DNA from: JAOUGY01 sp963785075
GTDB taxonomy: Bacteria; Actinomycetota; Acidimicrobiia; Spongiisociales; ZC4RG35
Direction: 5' to 3'
Length of the DNA stretch: 64,000 bases
Assembly: GCA_963785075.1 (NCBI GenBank)
Contig: CAWATW010000004.1
Span: forward strand, 248,001 to 312,000
Part shown: positions 1-8,830 of the stretch, one piece after another
Numbering within the stretch: the first letter of the stretch is position 1
How the letters are laid out: every line of letters begins with the position of its first letter
The notes under the pieces: generated by a model
Databases searched by the model: none
The model's input: only the letters and a program-made list of their open reading frames with translations
What the model was told of the DNA's origin: nothing
Translations under genes and position numbers: made by a program

Positions 1-1
1 T

Positions 2-1225
2 CTCGATGGAGGGGTGCTTCATCGGTTCACGTTGATCAGGCTCGGCCCCGATCGCCACCTCGCCTTCGTCACCGTCCATCACTCGATCTGTGACGGCTGG
101 TCGAGCGCCACCCTGCTCCGTGAATTGACGGCCTTGTACGCTATCGAGTCGGGCGGCGATGGCGACCTGATCGATACTCCGATGCAGTTCGAGGAGTACA
201 TCCGTGATGAACGGGCCGACCGAGCCACACCCGAATGGGACGAACACCACCGCTACTGGTCGGATGTGGTGGATCGGTTTCCCGTCTCCGATCTCCCGTT
301 GGATCGACCTCGCAGCCCTTCGCGATCGTTCGCCGCGGACCGCGTCGAGACGGTGATTCCGCCGGGCCTATCGGCTGCGATCCGCGAGGTCGCGACCAAG
401 GCGGGCACCACGCCTTTCGTGGTCATGCTGGCCTCGTTCGAGTGTCTGCTGGCCCGACTCACCGGCCAGGACGAAGTGGGTCTCGCCATCTCCGTCGCAG
501 GTCACACCCGGTATCCCAACCGGGGTCTCGTCGGTCATTGTGTGAATGCGCTGCCGTTCCGGAGAGCTGTCGACGAGTCGGCGACGTTCCTCGACCACCT
601 CCGCACCGCCAAGTCGGCGTTCCTCGACGCCTTCGACCACCAACTGGTGTCGATCGGCGACATCATCGCCCACAACGCAGTCCCGCGGCAGCCCGGCAGA
701 AACCCGCTGGCCTCGGTCGCCTTCAACATGGATTCACCGTCGGTGGAGCTCGCGTGGCCGAACGGTCGCGCAAGGCCAGGTTCGAACCCGCGAGCAAACG
801 AATTCTCCGACGTCTTCATCAACATCGTCCCGTTCGAGGACCAGCTCGGTGTCGAGTGCACCTTCGGAACCGAACTGTTCGATCGCGAGACGATGGAGCT
901 CCGACTGGAGGAGTGGATGGTGCTGTTGGGGGACGCAACCAGCGATCCCGGCCTTGCAATTGGTGAGTTGCGCTGCACGACCACAGCCGAAGCCGAGTTG
1001 ATCGAGCGGTGGAACGACACCGACCGCTCATACCCGGCGCACACCCTCGCCTCGTTGTTCCGCGAACAGGTCGAGAAACGACCGGATGCGCCGGCTGTGG
1101 TCGATGGCGACGAGCACTGGGATTACGCCACGTTGGGTGCACATTCCGAGAGGATTGCCCAACTGGTCGCGCACCGGGTGTCTCCAGGAGCGGTGGTAGG
1201 GGTCATGTTGCGTCGTTCAGCGGCC
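2..1225 (+). CDS. NRPS, condensation domain and start of adenylation domain (partial, frame-broken)
   Basis: The window opens inside this gene, so its N terminus is missing. The first frame encodes an NRPS condensation domain with the catalytic HHxxxDG motif (HHSICDGWS, about 25 residues in). It then enters an adenylation domain at about 1010 (the LIERWNDTD hinge followed by the start of the nucleotide-binding fold). Condensation domains join an upstream aminoacyl- or acyl-carrier to the amino acid on the downstream carrier. The frame derails into Arg-rich nonsense at 1220-1228 and runs on to a stop at 1354, while the A domain continues cleanly one frame over. Removing one base there joins the two halves. 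The gene is therefore either a recent pseudogene or carries a sequencing insertion. The family assignment is secure; intactness is not. Confidence 0.85.
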
Positions 1226-2358
1226 TCTCGCCGCCGCGATCCAGGGCGTGTTCGCCTCGGGCGCCGTCTACCTGCCACTCGACCCCGAGCTCCCGCTCGA
1301 ACGCATTCGGACCCTCACCGACGACGCACAGCCCGCGCTGTTGCTCGTCGATGACGCCACGGCCCGGAGCGCCACCCAACTGGGGATCCCGATGGTGGAC
1401 GTCGGCGAGTGCTCGGGTGGCAGTCCGCCGAGCCCGACGACCAGTCGGGTTCGCCCGGACGACCCAGCCGTGTTGATGTACACGTCCGGTTCCACCGGTC
1501 GACCGAAGGGCGTCGTCAGCACACATGCGAACCTCGTGAACCACATGATGTGGTTCATCGAACGGTTCGGCATGGGGCCCGGTCGACGCTCTTGCGTCGC
1601 CATCTCCATCGGATTCGACGCGTCATTGCTCCAACTCGTGGCCCCCGTGTGCGCCGGGGCATCGATCGTGATCATCGAGCCGGGGATGGAGCGCGACGTC
1701 GATCACCTCGTGCAGACGATTCGCCGCCACCAACTCACCGATTTCAACGCCGTCCCTTCGCTGCTGCGCCTGATGGCCGAGCACCGGGACTTCGGTTCCT
1801 GCACCTCACTGGTCCAGGTGCAGTCCGGTGGCGAGTCCCTCCGCCAGGACCTGGTGGACCTGGTGATGGACGGGTTGCCTGGAGTGGCGTTCTCGAACGT
1901 CTATGGGCCCACCGAGGCCGCGATCGGCGTCACCGAGCAGAAGTGTGCCCCTGGCAGCACCATGGGATACGTGCCGATCGGACGTCCTGTCGCCAACACG
2001 CGAATCCACATCCTCGACGCTCGCCGGCGTGCGGTTCCACGTGGTGCGGTGGGCGAGCTGTGCATCGGTGGTGCCCAAGTCGCGGCGAGGTACCACGCCG
2101 CGCCGGAGCTGACCGCGGAACGTTTTGTTCCGGAGCCCGGCACGGGTACACCCATGTATCGCACCGGCGATGCGGCCCGCTGGCGATCCGACGGGTCGAT
2201 CGAGTTCATCGGCCGGCTCGACGATCAGGTGAAGATCCGGGGCAACCGGGTCGAGCTCGGCGAGGTCGAACAGGTGCTGGGTGAGCATCCGATGGTGTCG
2301 GAGGCTGCGGTCGCAGTTGGCGACGCCGAGGGATCGAGCCTGGTCGCCGCCGTCGTCG
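1226..2358 (+). CDS. NRPS adenylation domain, main body (frame-broken)
   Basis: This is a continuation of the same NRPS polypeptide in the next frame. It carries the adenylation core motifs in order: ASGAVYLPLDP, the phosphate loop YTSGSTGRPKG near 1480, NVYGPTEAA near 1900, YRTGDAARW near 2160 and GRLDDQVKIRGNRVELGE near 2210. The enzyme activates one amino acid as its adenylate and loads it on the following carrier protein. Reading the pocket against the GrsA numbering gives a tentative code D-A-L-N-Q-G-V-I-G-K. I do not recognise it as a known specificity, and the alignment was done by eye. The frame is lost again at 2355-2362, just before the C-terminal subdomain ends; this open frame reaches a stop at 2612. 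Confidence 0.85.
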
Positions 2359-2832
2359 GAAGATCCGTCTCTCGTCTCCGACGAGCTCAAGCGGTTCCTC
2401 AGGACGCGCTTTCCGGCATACATGGTGCCCTCTTCCATCGACTTGGTCGACGAGCTTCCCCTCTTGCCGAACGGGAAGCTAGATCGGGGGGCCGTCGCCG
2501 CGATGGTCACGTCGACCGGATCCGATCCCGGAAGGCCGCTGGAGGACGAGATCCAGCACGAGATCGCTGCCATGTGGTCGGACGTCGTGGGCGTGTCCGA
2601 TCTGTGGGCTGATTCGGACTTCTTCGACATCGGGGGCAACTCGCTTCATCTCATGCGTGTGCACACCCGATTCGTCGAACGGTTCGGGGTCGCGGTTCGG
2701 ATCGGCGATCTCTTCGCCGATCCGACCGTGGCCGGCATGTCCGACACGGTCATGGCGGCGATCGTCGAGGCCGAATACGGTGGCGACCTAGACGAACTGC
2801 TCGGCGACCTGGACGACGCTCCTCCGACATGA
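2359..2832 (+). CDS. NRPS adenylation C-terminal end plus peptidyl carrier protein (frame-broken)
   Basis: Third frame of the first NRPS protein. It supplies the end of the adenylation domain, including the catalytic-lysine motif LPNGKLDRG near 2465. A peptidyl carrier protein follows, with the phosphopantetheine serine in FDIGGNSLHL near 2625. The protein ends at the TGA at 2830-2832, which overlaps the ATG of the next gene by four bases (ATGA), the usual sign of translational coupling in NRPS operons. The joined product would be a C-A-PCP protein ending without a thioesterase, passing its intermediate to the next protein. Confidence 0.82.
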   Translation, partial: EDPSLVSDELKRFLRTRFPAYMVPSSIDLVDELPLLPNGKLDRGAVAAMVTSTGSDPGRPLEDEIQHEIAAMWSDVVGVSDLWADSDFFDIGGNSLHLMRVHTRFVERFGVAVRIGDLFADPTVAGMSDTVMAAIVEAEYGGDLDELLGDLDDAPPT

Positions 2833-4154
2833 ACGAGATCAAGAAGACCTTGGCGGATCTGACGCCGGAGCAACGGGCGAAGCTCGCAGGCCGGCTGGCG
2901 AGCCGTGAGATCCGTGCTGCCGACTCCATTCCGGCTCGCCCGCACGGTGCCCCACCAGTTCTGTCGCCTGGCCAGGAGCGTCTGTGGCGCATGACCACGG
3001 CGGGCGCCACCAGCGCCACCTATGCCATGAGCTCCGTCTGGCACCTTTCGGGCCCGCTCGACCTCGACGCGCTCACAGTGGCCGTCGACTCGCTGCTCGA
3101 ACGGCATGCCCAGCTTCGGACGACGATCGATGGCCGCGGGATCCCTCACGAACGGCCATCGGAGCGCGGCCTCCTCGAGACCGCCGAGGCCGAGTCGGTA
3201 GCCGCCACCCTCGACGCGATTCCGGCTCTCGCTGCCTCCCTCGACCCTGAGCACTCGGTGTTTCGCGCCCGGCTGTGGAGAGTTGCAGAACACGACCACG
3301 TACTCGCCCTGATCGCGCACCATCTCGTGTGCGACGGGGTCTCTCTCGAAGTCATCGAGTCAGACCTCTCGGAGTCGTACACGGCGGCAGTGGCAGGCAC
3401 GCCGATCCACGTTCCGGCGCCCGCCGTGTCGTATGCCGCCTACGCCCACTGGAAGCGGAGCCGGCCGATCGCAGAAGAGACCCTCGAGTTCTGGCGGAGG
3501 CAAGTCGTCGGTGCCGAAACGCTCCGCCTCCCGGTCGGTGAGGTGGCCGATGCCCCACCGGCCTCCCCGCTTCGATTCGAGCTCGGCGGCGGGTTGACCG
3601 CATCCGTCGAGGCCACCGCCAAGGAGCTCAGAGTCAGCCCCTTCGCAGTGCTGGCGAGCGTGTTCGCCATCATGTTCCACCGCCACACCGGCCAGGAAGA
3701 TGTGCTCATCTGTACTCCGGAGGCTGGCCGAGGTCATCGCGATTTGGAACGGGTCGTGGGATATTTCAACGACGTCGCCGTGCTCCGCCTCGACCTGTCC
3801 GGAGATCCGTCGGTCTCCGAGGTGATCTCGCGTCTGCAGTCCGGCGTGGCGGCCGCTCTCGAACACCGGGACATCCCCTTCCAGCACGTGGCGTCGCTCG
3901 CCAAGAACGTCAGAATGACGAACGCGGTGTTCGGACTCACCGAACGTGGCGGACGGCCGTTGGAACTCGCAGGGTTGGACGTCGCACGTCTGTCGCCCGA
4001 TCTGGAGGGTTCCGACTTCCGGATCGGGTGGTTCATGGATCGCGGCGGTTCCGAGGGCTACCGAGGGACGGTCACCTTCGACAGTGTCGCCGAAGACGAC
4101 ATCCAACGCCTCATCGAGGCGTATCGGTTGGTGCTCGGCAAAAGCACTCGCTGA
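2829..4154 (+). CDS. NRPS condensation domain (5' part of C-PCP-TE protein)
   Basis: Starts at an ATG overlapping the previous stop. The first ~45 residues look like a short docking or linker helix region (MNEIKKTLADLTPEQRAKL), followed by a full condensation domain with HHLVCDGVS at about residue 163 and a GYFNDVAVLR-like latch near residue 317. There is no adenylation domain after it: the domain runs to a stop at 4154, where the downstream PCP-TE continues in the next frame. An AAAA run at 4140-4143 marks the likely break (dropping one A restores one open frame). The C domain should join the upstream peptidyl carrier to whatever is loaded on the downstream PCP. Confidence 0.82.
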   Translation: MNEIKKTLADLTPEQRAKLAGRLASREIRAADSIPARPHGAPPVLSPGQERLWRMTTAGATSATYAMSSVWHLSGPLDLDALTVAVDSLLERHAQLRTTIDGRGIPHERPSERGLLETAEAESVAATLDAIPALAASLDPEHSVFRARLWRVAEHDHVLALIAHHLVCDGVSLEVIESDLSESYTAAVAGTPIHVPAPAVSYAAYAHWKRSRPIAEETLEFWRRQVVGAETLRLPVGEVADAPPASPLRFELGGGLTASVEATAKELRVSPFAVLASVFAIMFHRHTGQEDVLICTPEAGRGHRDLERVVGYFNDVAVLRLDLSGDPSVSEVISRLQSGVAAALEHRDIPFQHVASLAKNVRMTNAVFGLTERGGRPLELAGLDVARLSPDLEGSDFRIGWFMDRGGSEGYRGTVTFDSVAEDDIQRLIEAYRLVLGKSTR

Positions 4155-5325
4155 CCTCGGCGCCTCCCTCTCATCTCTGCCGGCTTTCGAGGGGCCTCCA
4201 ATCTCTGCCCCGACCGCTCCGACTGGAGGTGACCGCGCTCCCACGTCGCGGCTCGAAGCCGAGATGCAGAGGATCTGGTCGTTGGCCTTCGAGCGGCACG
4301 TCGGGCTCGACGACTCCTTCTTCGACCTCGGTGGCCACTCACTGCTCGCAGCAGAGCTGATGGACACGGTCGAGCGCGAGCTGGTGGGACATCGCATCCC
4401 ACTCGCCTCGTTGTTCTCCGCCCCCACGGCGGCAGGGCTGGCGGAAGCGATCCGCAGCGACGGTGTGGACGCGTCCTGGTCATGCGTTGTTCCCGTCGAG
4501 CCCGGAGGCACGAAGAGGCCGTTCTTCTTCGTCCACGCCCACGGCGGCAACGTGATCGGCTATCGAGACCTGGCCCGCCATACGGACCCCGATCGCCCTT
4601 TCTACGCAATCCAGGCACCAGACATGCACGAAGACCTCGCAGCACCACTGCGAATCGACGAGATGGCTTCCCGGTATGTGGAAGAAGTGCGGACCGTGCA
4701 GCCGGACGGGCCCTACCTCCTGGGCGGCTTCTGTCTCGGCGGGGCGATTGCCCTCGAGATGGGACGCATGCTCCGAGCCGACGGTGCGGAGGTCGCCACG
4801 GTGATCATGGTCGACAACCCCCGACCCGAATCCCTTGCGGCTGGATCGGGTGATCCCGCCGGCTCGAGGGGTCGACTTCGACAACGCATCCGCCTCGAGT
4901 GGTCGAACCTGATCGAGAAGCGCCCCGGTCGACGGTTCCGGCACCTTCGAAGACGGGTCGGAGACACCGCCTTGCGTCTGGCGTTGGAGATCGAGAGACG
5001 CGCGACCCGTCCGGACGGCCGGCTGCCGCTCGGGGTCGGTCACTCCGATCGGTACCGCGAGGAGGTGTTGGCGGCCCGGCACAACAAGGCGTACGAGACC
5101 TTCACACCCGCTCCGTATGACGGACGAGTGGCCATCGTTCGAGCCGAGATGGAGGCCCACAGTCGAGGCGACCCGACGCTCGGTTGGGGCCGCCTGCTCA
5201 CCGGCCAGATCGACCTCTACGTGGCGCCGGGGCATCGAACAGGGCTCCTCGCCCGGCCGCGAGTCGCCGATCTCGCCACCATCGTCGACCAGGCGCTCGC
5301 CCTCGCCGAGGGGTTCGACGAATGA
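4144..5325 (+). CDS. NRPS carrier protein-thioesterase (3' part of C-PCP-TE protein)
   Basis: In-frame coding resumes immediately after the break at 4140-4143. It encodes a carrier protein with phosphopantetheine site FFDLGGHSLLAAEL near 4320, then a type I thioesterase with HAHGGN (4540s), nucleophile GGFCLGG near 4725, and a C-terminal GHR histidine (PGHRTGLLA) near 5230. The thioesterase would release the product by hydrolysis or cyclisation. If this is a separate gene, the only in-frame ATG near the PCP is at 4264, which would clip the first PCP helix, so I favour one broken C-PCP-TE gene. The stop at 5323-5325 overlaps the next ATG. Confidence 0.83.
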   Translation, partial: ALADLGASLSSLPAFEGPPISAPTAPTGGDRAPTSRLEAEMQRIWSLAFERHVGLDDSFFDLGGHSLLAAELMDTVERELVGHRIPLASLFSAPTAAGLAEAIRSDGVDASWSCVVPVEPGGTKRPFFFVHAHGGNVIGYRDLARHTDPDRPFYAIQAPDMHEDLAAPLRIDEMASRYVEEVRTVQPDGPYLLGGFCLGGAIALEMGRMLRADGAEVATVIMVDNPRPESLAAGSGDPAGSRGRLRQRIRLEWSNLIEKRPGRRFRHLRRRVGDTALRLALEIERRATRPDGRLPLGVGHSDRYREEVLAARHNKAYETFTPAPYDGRVAIVRAEMEAHSRGDPTLGWGRLLTGQIDLYVAPGHRTGLLARPRVADLATIVDQALALAEGFDE

Positions 5326-5993
5326 TGACCGCAGAGGTCGACTGCATTGCCTTCATCGACCTCGACCGGGCCGACGTCGAGTGGGATCTTCTCAGTCCCG
5401 ATGAGCAGACCCGGGCCTTGCGATTCCACCGGACCATCGATCGCCATCGGTACTCCGCCGGCCGGACGGCGCTCCGGCGCATCCTCGGAGATCGGATGGG
5501 CGCCGACCCGCGGTCGCTACCCATTGCGTATGGACTGCACGGCCGCCCGTATCTGCACGACGGACCGTCGTTCAACGTTTCGCACACTGCGGGTTGGTGC
5601 GCGATCGCCGTCGACGACAGGCGTCTGGTGGGAATCGACATGGAAGACACGACCCGTGAGGTCGAGATCGAAGCTGTGGCGAGCCGGGTGTTCTCCTCGT
5701 ATGAGTTGGACTCGTTCGGTGTGCTGGCTCGCGGTGAGCAGCGAAGCCGTTTCTTCGAACTGTGGACGGCGAAAGAGGCCGTGCTCAAGGCACTGGGAAC
5801 CGGCTTCTCGGTCGAGCCGTCCACGTTCTCGATCGCCACCGGTCCTCAGCTCAGAGTGGTGACCACACCCGACCGTTCCGATCCGGCAGACTGGCAGCTC
5901 GCTTCCGTTTCTGGACCAGAGGGAACGACCGTGACGATGGCAATCCGCATCGGCGGACACGGATTCGAAAGGCCGGTGCCCACGCCGCGGTGA
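5322..5993 (+). CDS. 4'-phosphopantetheinyl transferase, Sfp type
   Basis: A 223-residue protein that transfers the phosphopantetheine arm of CoA to carrier-protein serines. It carries the family's Mg-binding motif VGIDMEDTTR at about residue 104 and WTAKEAVLKALGTGF at about residue 147, plus FNVSHTAGW. Length fits the Sfp/EntD class rather than short AcpS. The ATG overlaps the thioesterase stop, so it is the last biosynthetic gene of the NRPS operon and almost certainly primes the PCP domains encoded upstream. This gene is intact although the NRPS genes before it are frame-broken. Confidence 0.92.
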   Translation: MMTAEVDCIAFIDLDRADVEWDLLSPDEQTRALRFHRTIDRHRYSAGRTALRRILGDRMGADPRSLPIAYGLHGRPYLHDGPSFNVSHTAGWCAIAVDDRRLVGIDMEDTTREVEIEAVASRVFSSYELDSFGVLARGEQRSRFFELWTAKEAVLKALGTGFSVEPSTFSIATGPQLRVVTTPDRSDPADWQLASVSGPEGTTVTMAIRIGGHGFERPVPTPR

Positions 5994-6157
5994 GCCAAGC
6001 GGTCGAAGGAGAACGCCGCAAAGCCAGCATCTGTGAGGTTCCGGACCCTGCCGCCCTGGTCGGTGGAGCGAGATGGACCGGCATTCCCGCAGACGTGATC
6101 GTAGAGATCGAGCAGAGGATGGAGCCGGACGGACGGCTCGTCTGGTCGTCGGGCTGA
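5990..6157 (+). CDS. small ORF (55 aa) coupled to PPTase gene
   Basis: A 55-codon ORF starting at a GTG that overlaps the PPTase stop (GTGA, 5990-5993). The product is soluble and mixed-charge (MSQAVEGERRKASICEV at the start, ending VEIEQRMEPDGRLVWSSG). No domain is recognised. Overlap with the PPTase and composition like a folded small protein argue that it is real, but it could be a chance extension. It is followed within about 35 bases by the convergent end of the TIR gene, so it closes the NRPS operon. Confidence 0.45.
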   Translation: MSQAVEGERRKASICEVPDPAALVGGARWTGIPADVIVEIEQRMEPDGRLVWSSG

Positions 6158-6190
6158 AGGGATTGGTGCTGTGACGCCGATGTGTGGTGA

Positions 6191-7435
6191 TCAGTCGCCA
6201 GTGAGCCAGTCGATGGCGTTCGCCATGAAACGCGTGTTGTCGGCGGTGCCTCTTGTGAGGACCTTCCACGATCCGCACGCGACCACCCTCCCATCACCGT
6301 GGTGCCATGCCGCCACCACCGCCGGGGTCTCGACTCCCGTGGCAAGGTAGTCCTTGATCTGGAGGATGTAGCCCTCGCGAGTCTTGGGTCCCGTGACCTC
6401 CACCACCGAGGCTGGGCTCGATGTCAGGATCAAATCGGTGTCGCTCTGGATGTTCCGCAACGAGCAAGCGGACACGAGGGCCAGTTCCTCGACGCCCCCG
6501 ATGAGTTGGTGAGCGGTGCGCTGGGGAACCGCCACCGGTACGACGTAATCCGGACGATCGTGGAACGCCTGGTCCTGGTAGTCGCTCCGAGTGTGTTCGG
6601 AAGGAGGCATCAGGAGATCCGGTCCAAACTCGAACCCGAGTAGGAACGCGAGTTCGTTGGGGTCGGTCCCATGGTGTATGGCCGCCAGGTAGTATCCGAG
6701 GTAGAGCAGGCCTCCGCCTGCGCCAACCCACCGAGCGATCGCGTCGACAGTCTGCCGTTCCATCTCGGTATGAAACGGCAGGGCCAGGATGAGACACGAA
6801 CCGCGAGGTTCGGCCATCGAGGACAGGGTGCTGGCCACGTCCATCCTGAGTGAACGACCGGTCGATCCTGCCAGCCGTTCTGCGGCCCGTACGAAGGCTC
6901 CCGAAGGTCTCCCCCATTCCTCCTGGCGGTGGCTCGCGTCGACCATGACGATGCCACGATCGGGCGACCGTTCCGACGGCCGTGTGGAGACAGAGGGATC
7001 TTCGTCTTGCCCGGGCACTCCTGCGCCTCGCCTTGCCTCGGTGGCAAGTCGGCGGGCAGTGTCTCGGAGCGCTTCGTCGTCGCAGGCCGTGGCTCCATGG
7101 AGTCTCCGAAGGCCATAGGGCACCTCGATCCCCTGAGCGAGGTAGATCGGGACGACCCGGTGACTCTCGCGGCGGGCAAGGTCGATCGCGGCATTGACCT
7201 CCTCCCTCTGATACCACGCTTGATCGATGTTCTGCGAGATCAGGACGATGGTGGTGCGAGAGGCGGCTTGAGCCCTGGGCAGCTCGGTGTCCCAGTTGTC
7301 GCCGAGCCTGAGGTCGACGGAGTCGAGGAACACGGCGAACCCTGCTTCATCGAGGAGGTCACGGAGGATCCGGGCCTGGGCCAGGTCGGAGCCGGCGTGA
7401 GCAATGAAGAAGTCGTAGATCATCGCCCCCGACAT
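6191..7435 (-). CDS. TIR-domain protein with C-terminal GATase-like/GIFT-type domain
   Basis: 414 residues. Residues 5-130 form a bacterial TIR domain: YDFFIAHAGSD at 7-17, AGFAVFLDSVDLRLGDNWD (BB-loop region) and WYQREEVNAAI at 74-84, whose Glu78 or Glu79 fits the catalytic glutamate of NAD-cleaving TIRs. After an acidic/Ser-rich linker, residues ~165-414 look like a flavodoxin-like domain of the GIFT/DUF4350 type (IVMVDASHRQEEWG, then GGGLLYLGYY, ending GRVVACGSWKVL..NAIDWL), which usually binds ligands or scaffolds complexes. TIR proteins of this build occur in anti-phage defence; that role here is inference. It runs convergent to the NRPS operon and is transcribed away from the MACPF operon. 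ATG at 7423 is an alternative start. Confidence 0.75.
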   Translation of the reverse strand: MSGAMIYDFFIAHAGSDLAQARILRDLLDEAGFAVFLDSVDLRLGDNWDTELPRAQAASRTTIVLISQNIDQAWYQREEVNAAIDLARRESHRVVPIYLAQGIEVPYGLRRLHGATACDDEALRDTARRLATEARRGAGVPGQDEDPSVSTRPSERSPDRGIVMVDASHRQEEWGRPSGAFVRAAERLAGSTGRSLRMDVASTLSSMAEPRGSCLILALPFHTEMERQTVDAIARWVGAGGGLLYLGYYLAAIHHGTDPNELAFLLGFEFGPDLLMPPSEHTRSDYQDQAFHDRPDYVVPVAVPQRTAHQLIGGVEELALVSACSLRNIQSDTDLILTSSPASVVEVTGPKTREGYILQIKDYLATGVETPAVVAAWHHGDGRVVACGSWKVLTRGTADNTRFMANAIDWLTGD

Positions 7436-7643
7436 CGTTGCCGCCTTTCACTCGTTTCGCCAGACCCATCATCATCGAACTCGACGGAGCCGACACAATC
7501 CCGATGGAGGTTGACGGCGCCCGACCTGCAGTTCACTGTTCGTCTCGACCAGACCGTCGAGGATCGGCTCACCGCAGGTGTCGCCCTTCCCGGATCACAC
7601 CCAGCCCATCGCAGCTCTCCGAACGGCCGATCTCCGGCCATCA

Positions 7644-7812
7644 TCGCCTACCCCGACCACGGTCCACGGCTCGATGGTCTGAGCCGCGCTCTCAACCCAT
7701 CCCGCCCGGGTCGGGACGTTTGGGAACTGTCCCGGGCCAGACGGGGCGTTGTGTTCCTCGGAGCGTTCCACTTCCACTGGAACGCGCTCTTCAGAACCTC
7801 GGAACGCGGTCG
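7644..7812. repeat. diverged copy of the tRNA-Arg-upstream element, with two hairpins
   Basis: Non-coding. It aligns by eye with 13215-13400. Shared blocks include TCATCGCCTACCC at the start, CAACCCATCCCGCCCG near 7692, a CCCGGG block, TGTTCCT and TCCACTTCCAC near 7768. The order and spacing of blocks are the same in both places. Two hairpins are present: CGGGAC/GTCCCG at 7712-7734, and GCGTTCCA/TGGAACGC with a 7-base loop at 7763-7785. The first ~75 bases also match the sequence in front of tRNA-Arg at 14435. The rest of the 7436-8306 gap shows no convincing gene. Confidence 0.6.
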
Positions 7813-8306
7813 ACCAGCTCTTCCACAACAGTCGACTGGGCCGACTGGTCGGCGTCGACATCCAGAGGTTCACCACTCTCCACGCTTGGCGGACGTCAAG
7901 ATCCAAATGCACGCCCCGACAACCTCGAGGAAGGCCAGTTCGTCAGCCCGACACTTCTGCCCATGGCCCAAAGCACGGAGCCGAAGGCATCGGACAGAAC
8001 TGGCCCAAGACAGAATCGCCGGCCTGCGCCGCTGCTCGGCCCGCTGCAGCCGTTTTCCAAAGGAACCCATGATCCAGCCTCCCCGTAGGTGGCTCGCGGT
8101 GCCAGACCCAACGGTTTCTCGATCTCATCCATACGAGTCGCAAGCTCACATTCCAATTCGTCCTGCCGTTGAACTGGCGGCCCATCTCGAGGACTCTCAC
8201 GGCCGCCTGGTCTCGCCGCCTGCGGCTGGTCGATCTGCAGCCTTCTCGTCCGCTCGCCTGACGCCGAACCGCTGCGGCGACCCGCTTCGTTCACCGGTAC
8301 GACGCA

Positions 8307-8525
8307 CTAGCTGCGGTCGTAACCGTTCAACGCGTGTATGGCGTGCGCCGCCAGGCCGATGCCCCAACAAAGGATCAACCAGTAGGGCCAGTCGAGTCCG
8401 AGTACTGCGCTGGCACCGGCTCCAGAACGGACATCGACGATCACCAACAGTGTGTTCGCGAAGACAAAGACGACCGCGTACAGAGCACGTTGCGGTGGCA
8501 TCGAGGCGGCGCCGTATCGCATCAT
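8307..8525 (-). CDS. small 2TM-domain membrane protein
   Basis: 72 residues with two hydrophobic helices: AVVFVFANTLLVIVDV and a second that includes WPYWLILCWGIGLAAHAI. This resembles the bacterial 2TM domain family, which ends in a WGIGLxxH pattern. Function is unknown; members are often found as accessory membrane pieces or fused to sensor kinases. The start could also be the internal Met nine codons in (MPPQRALY). It is divergent from the HhH/MACPF operon, with a ~305-base gap (8526-8830) that must hold promoters for both directions, though no clear -35/-10 stands out. Confidence 0.55.
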   Translation of the reverse strand: MMRYGAASMPPQRALYAVVFVFANTLLVIVDVRSGAGASAVLGLDWPYWLILCWGIGLAAHAIHALNGYDRS

Positions 8526-8830
8526 ACGTCGGCCGTGTTCCGAGCATGTCTTCTCCTAGGTCGGTTGGTTTCGGATTGACCCACGCGGCCCTCACCACCA
8601 GAGGACAACTACATCGCAGCTCGTGGTCTGCTTCCACATTCGGCAGAAGGGCGCCCACTTCTGCCGGCCCCGGCCCCACAATGGATTCTTTCCAGCTGAA
8701 GAAACCCTCATCCGTACGCGTCTCAGAGACCGGGCCGGTGGTAGCTTCGGCTCACTGGTCACACCGCACCAACCGTCCTGGAGCGCATCCGCCTCGGCAG
8801 GTACCGGTTGTGGACAATCGAGGAGGGGTC

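Noticed and set aside
1215..4145. Programmed ribosomal frameshifting in the NRPS genes
   Set aside because: Three sites in unrelated contexts without a shared slippery motif; broken genes elsewhere show the same one-base excess, so error or decay is simpler.
6929..8830. Long + frame upstream of the HhH gene, in phase with it
   Set aside because: Most of it is antisense to the TIR gene or low-quality Arg/Ser/Pro sequence; the GAGGAGG site at ~8819 and the ATG at 8831 mark the real start.
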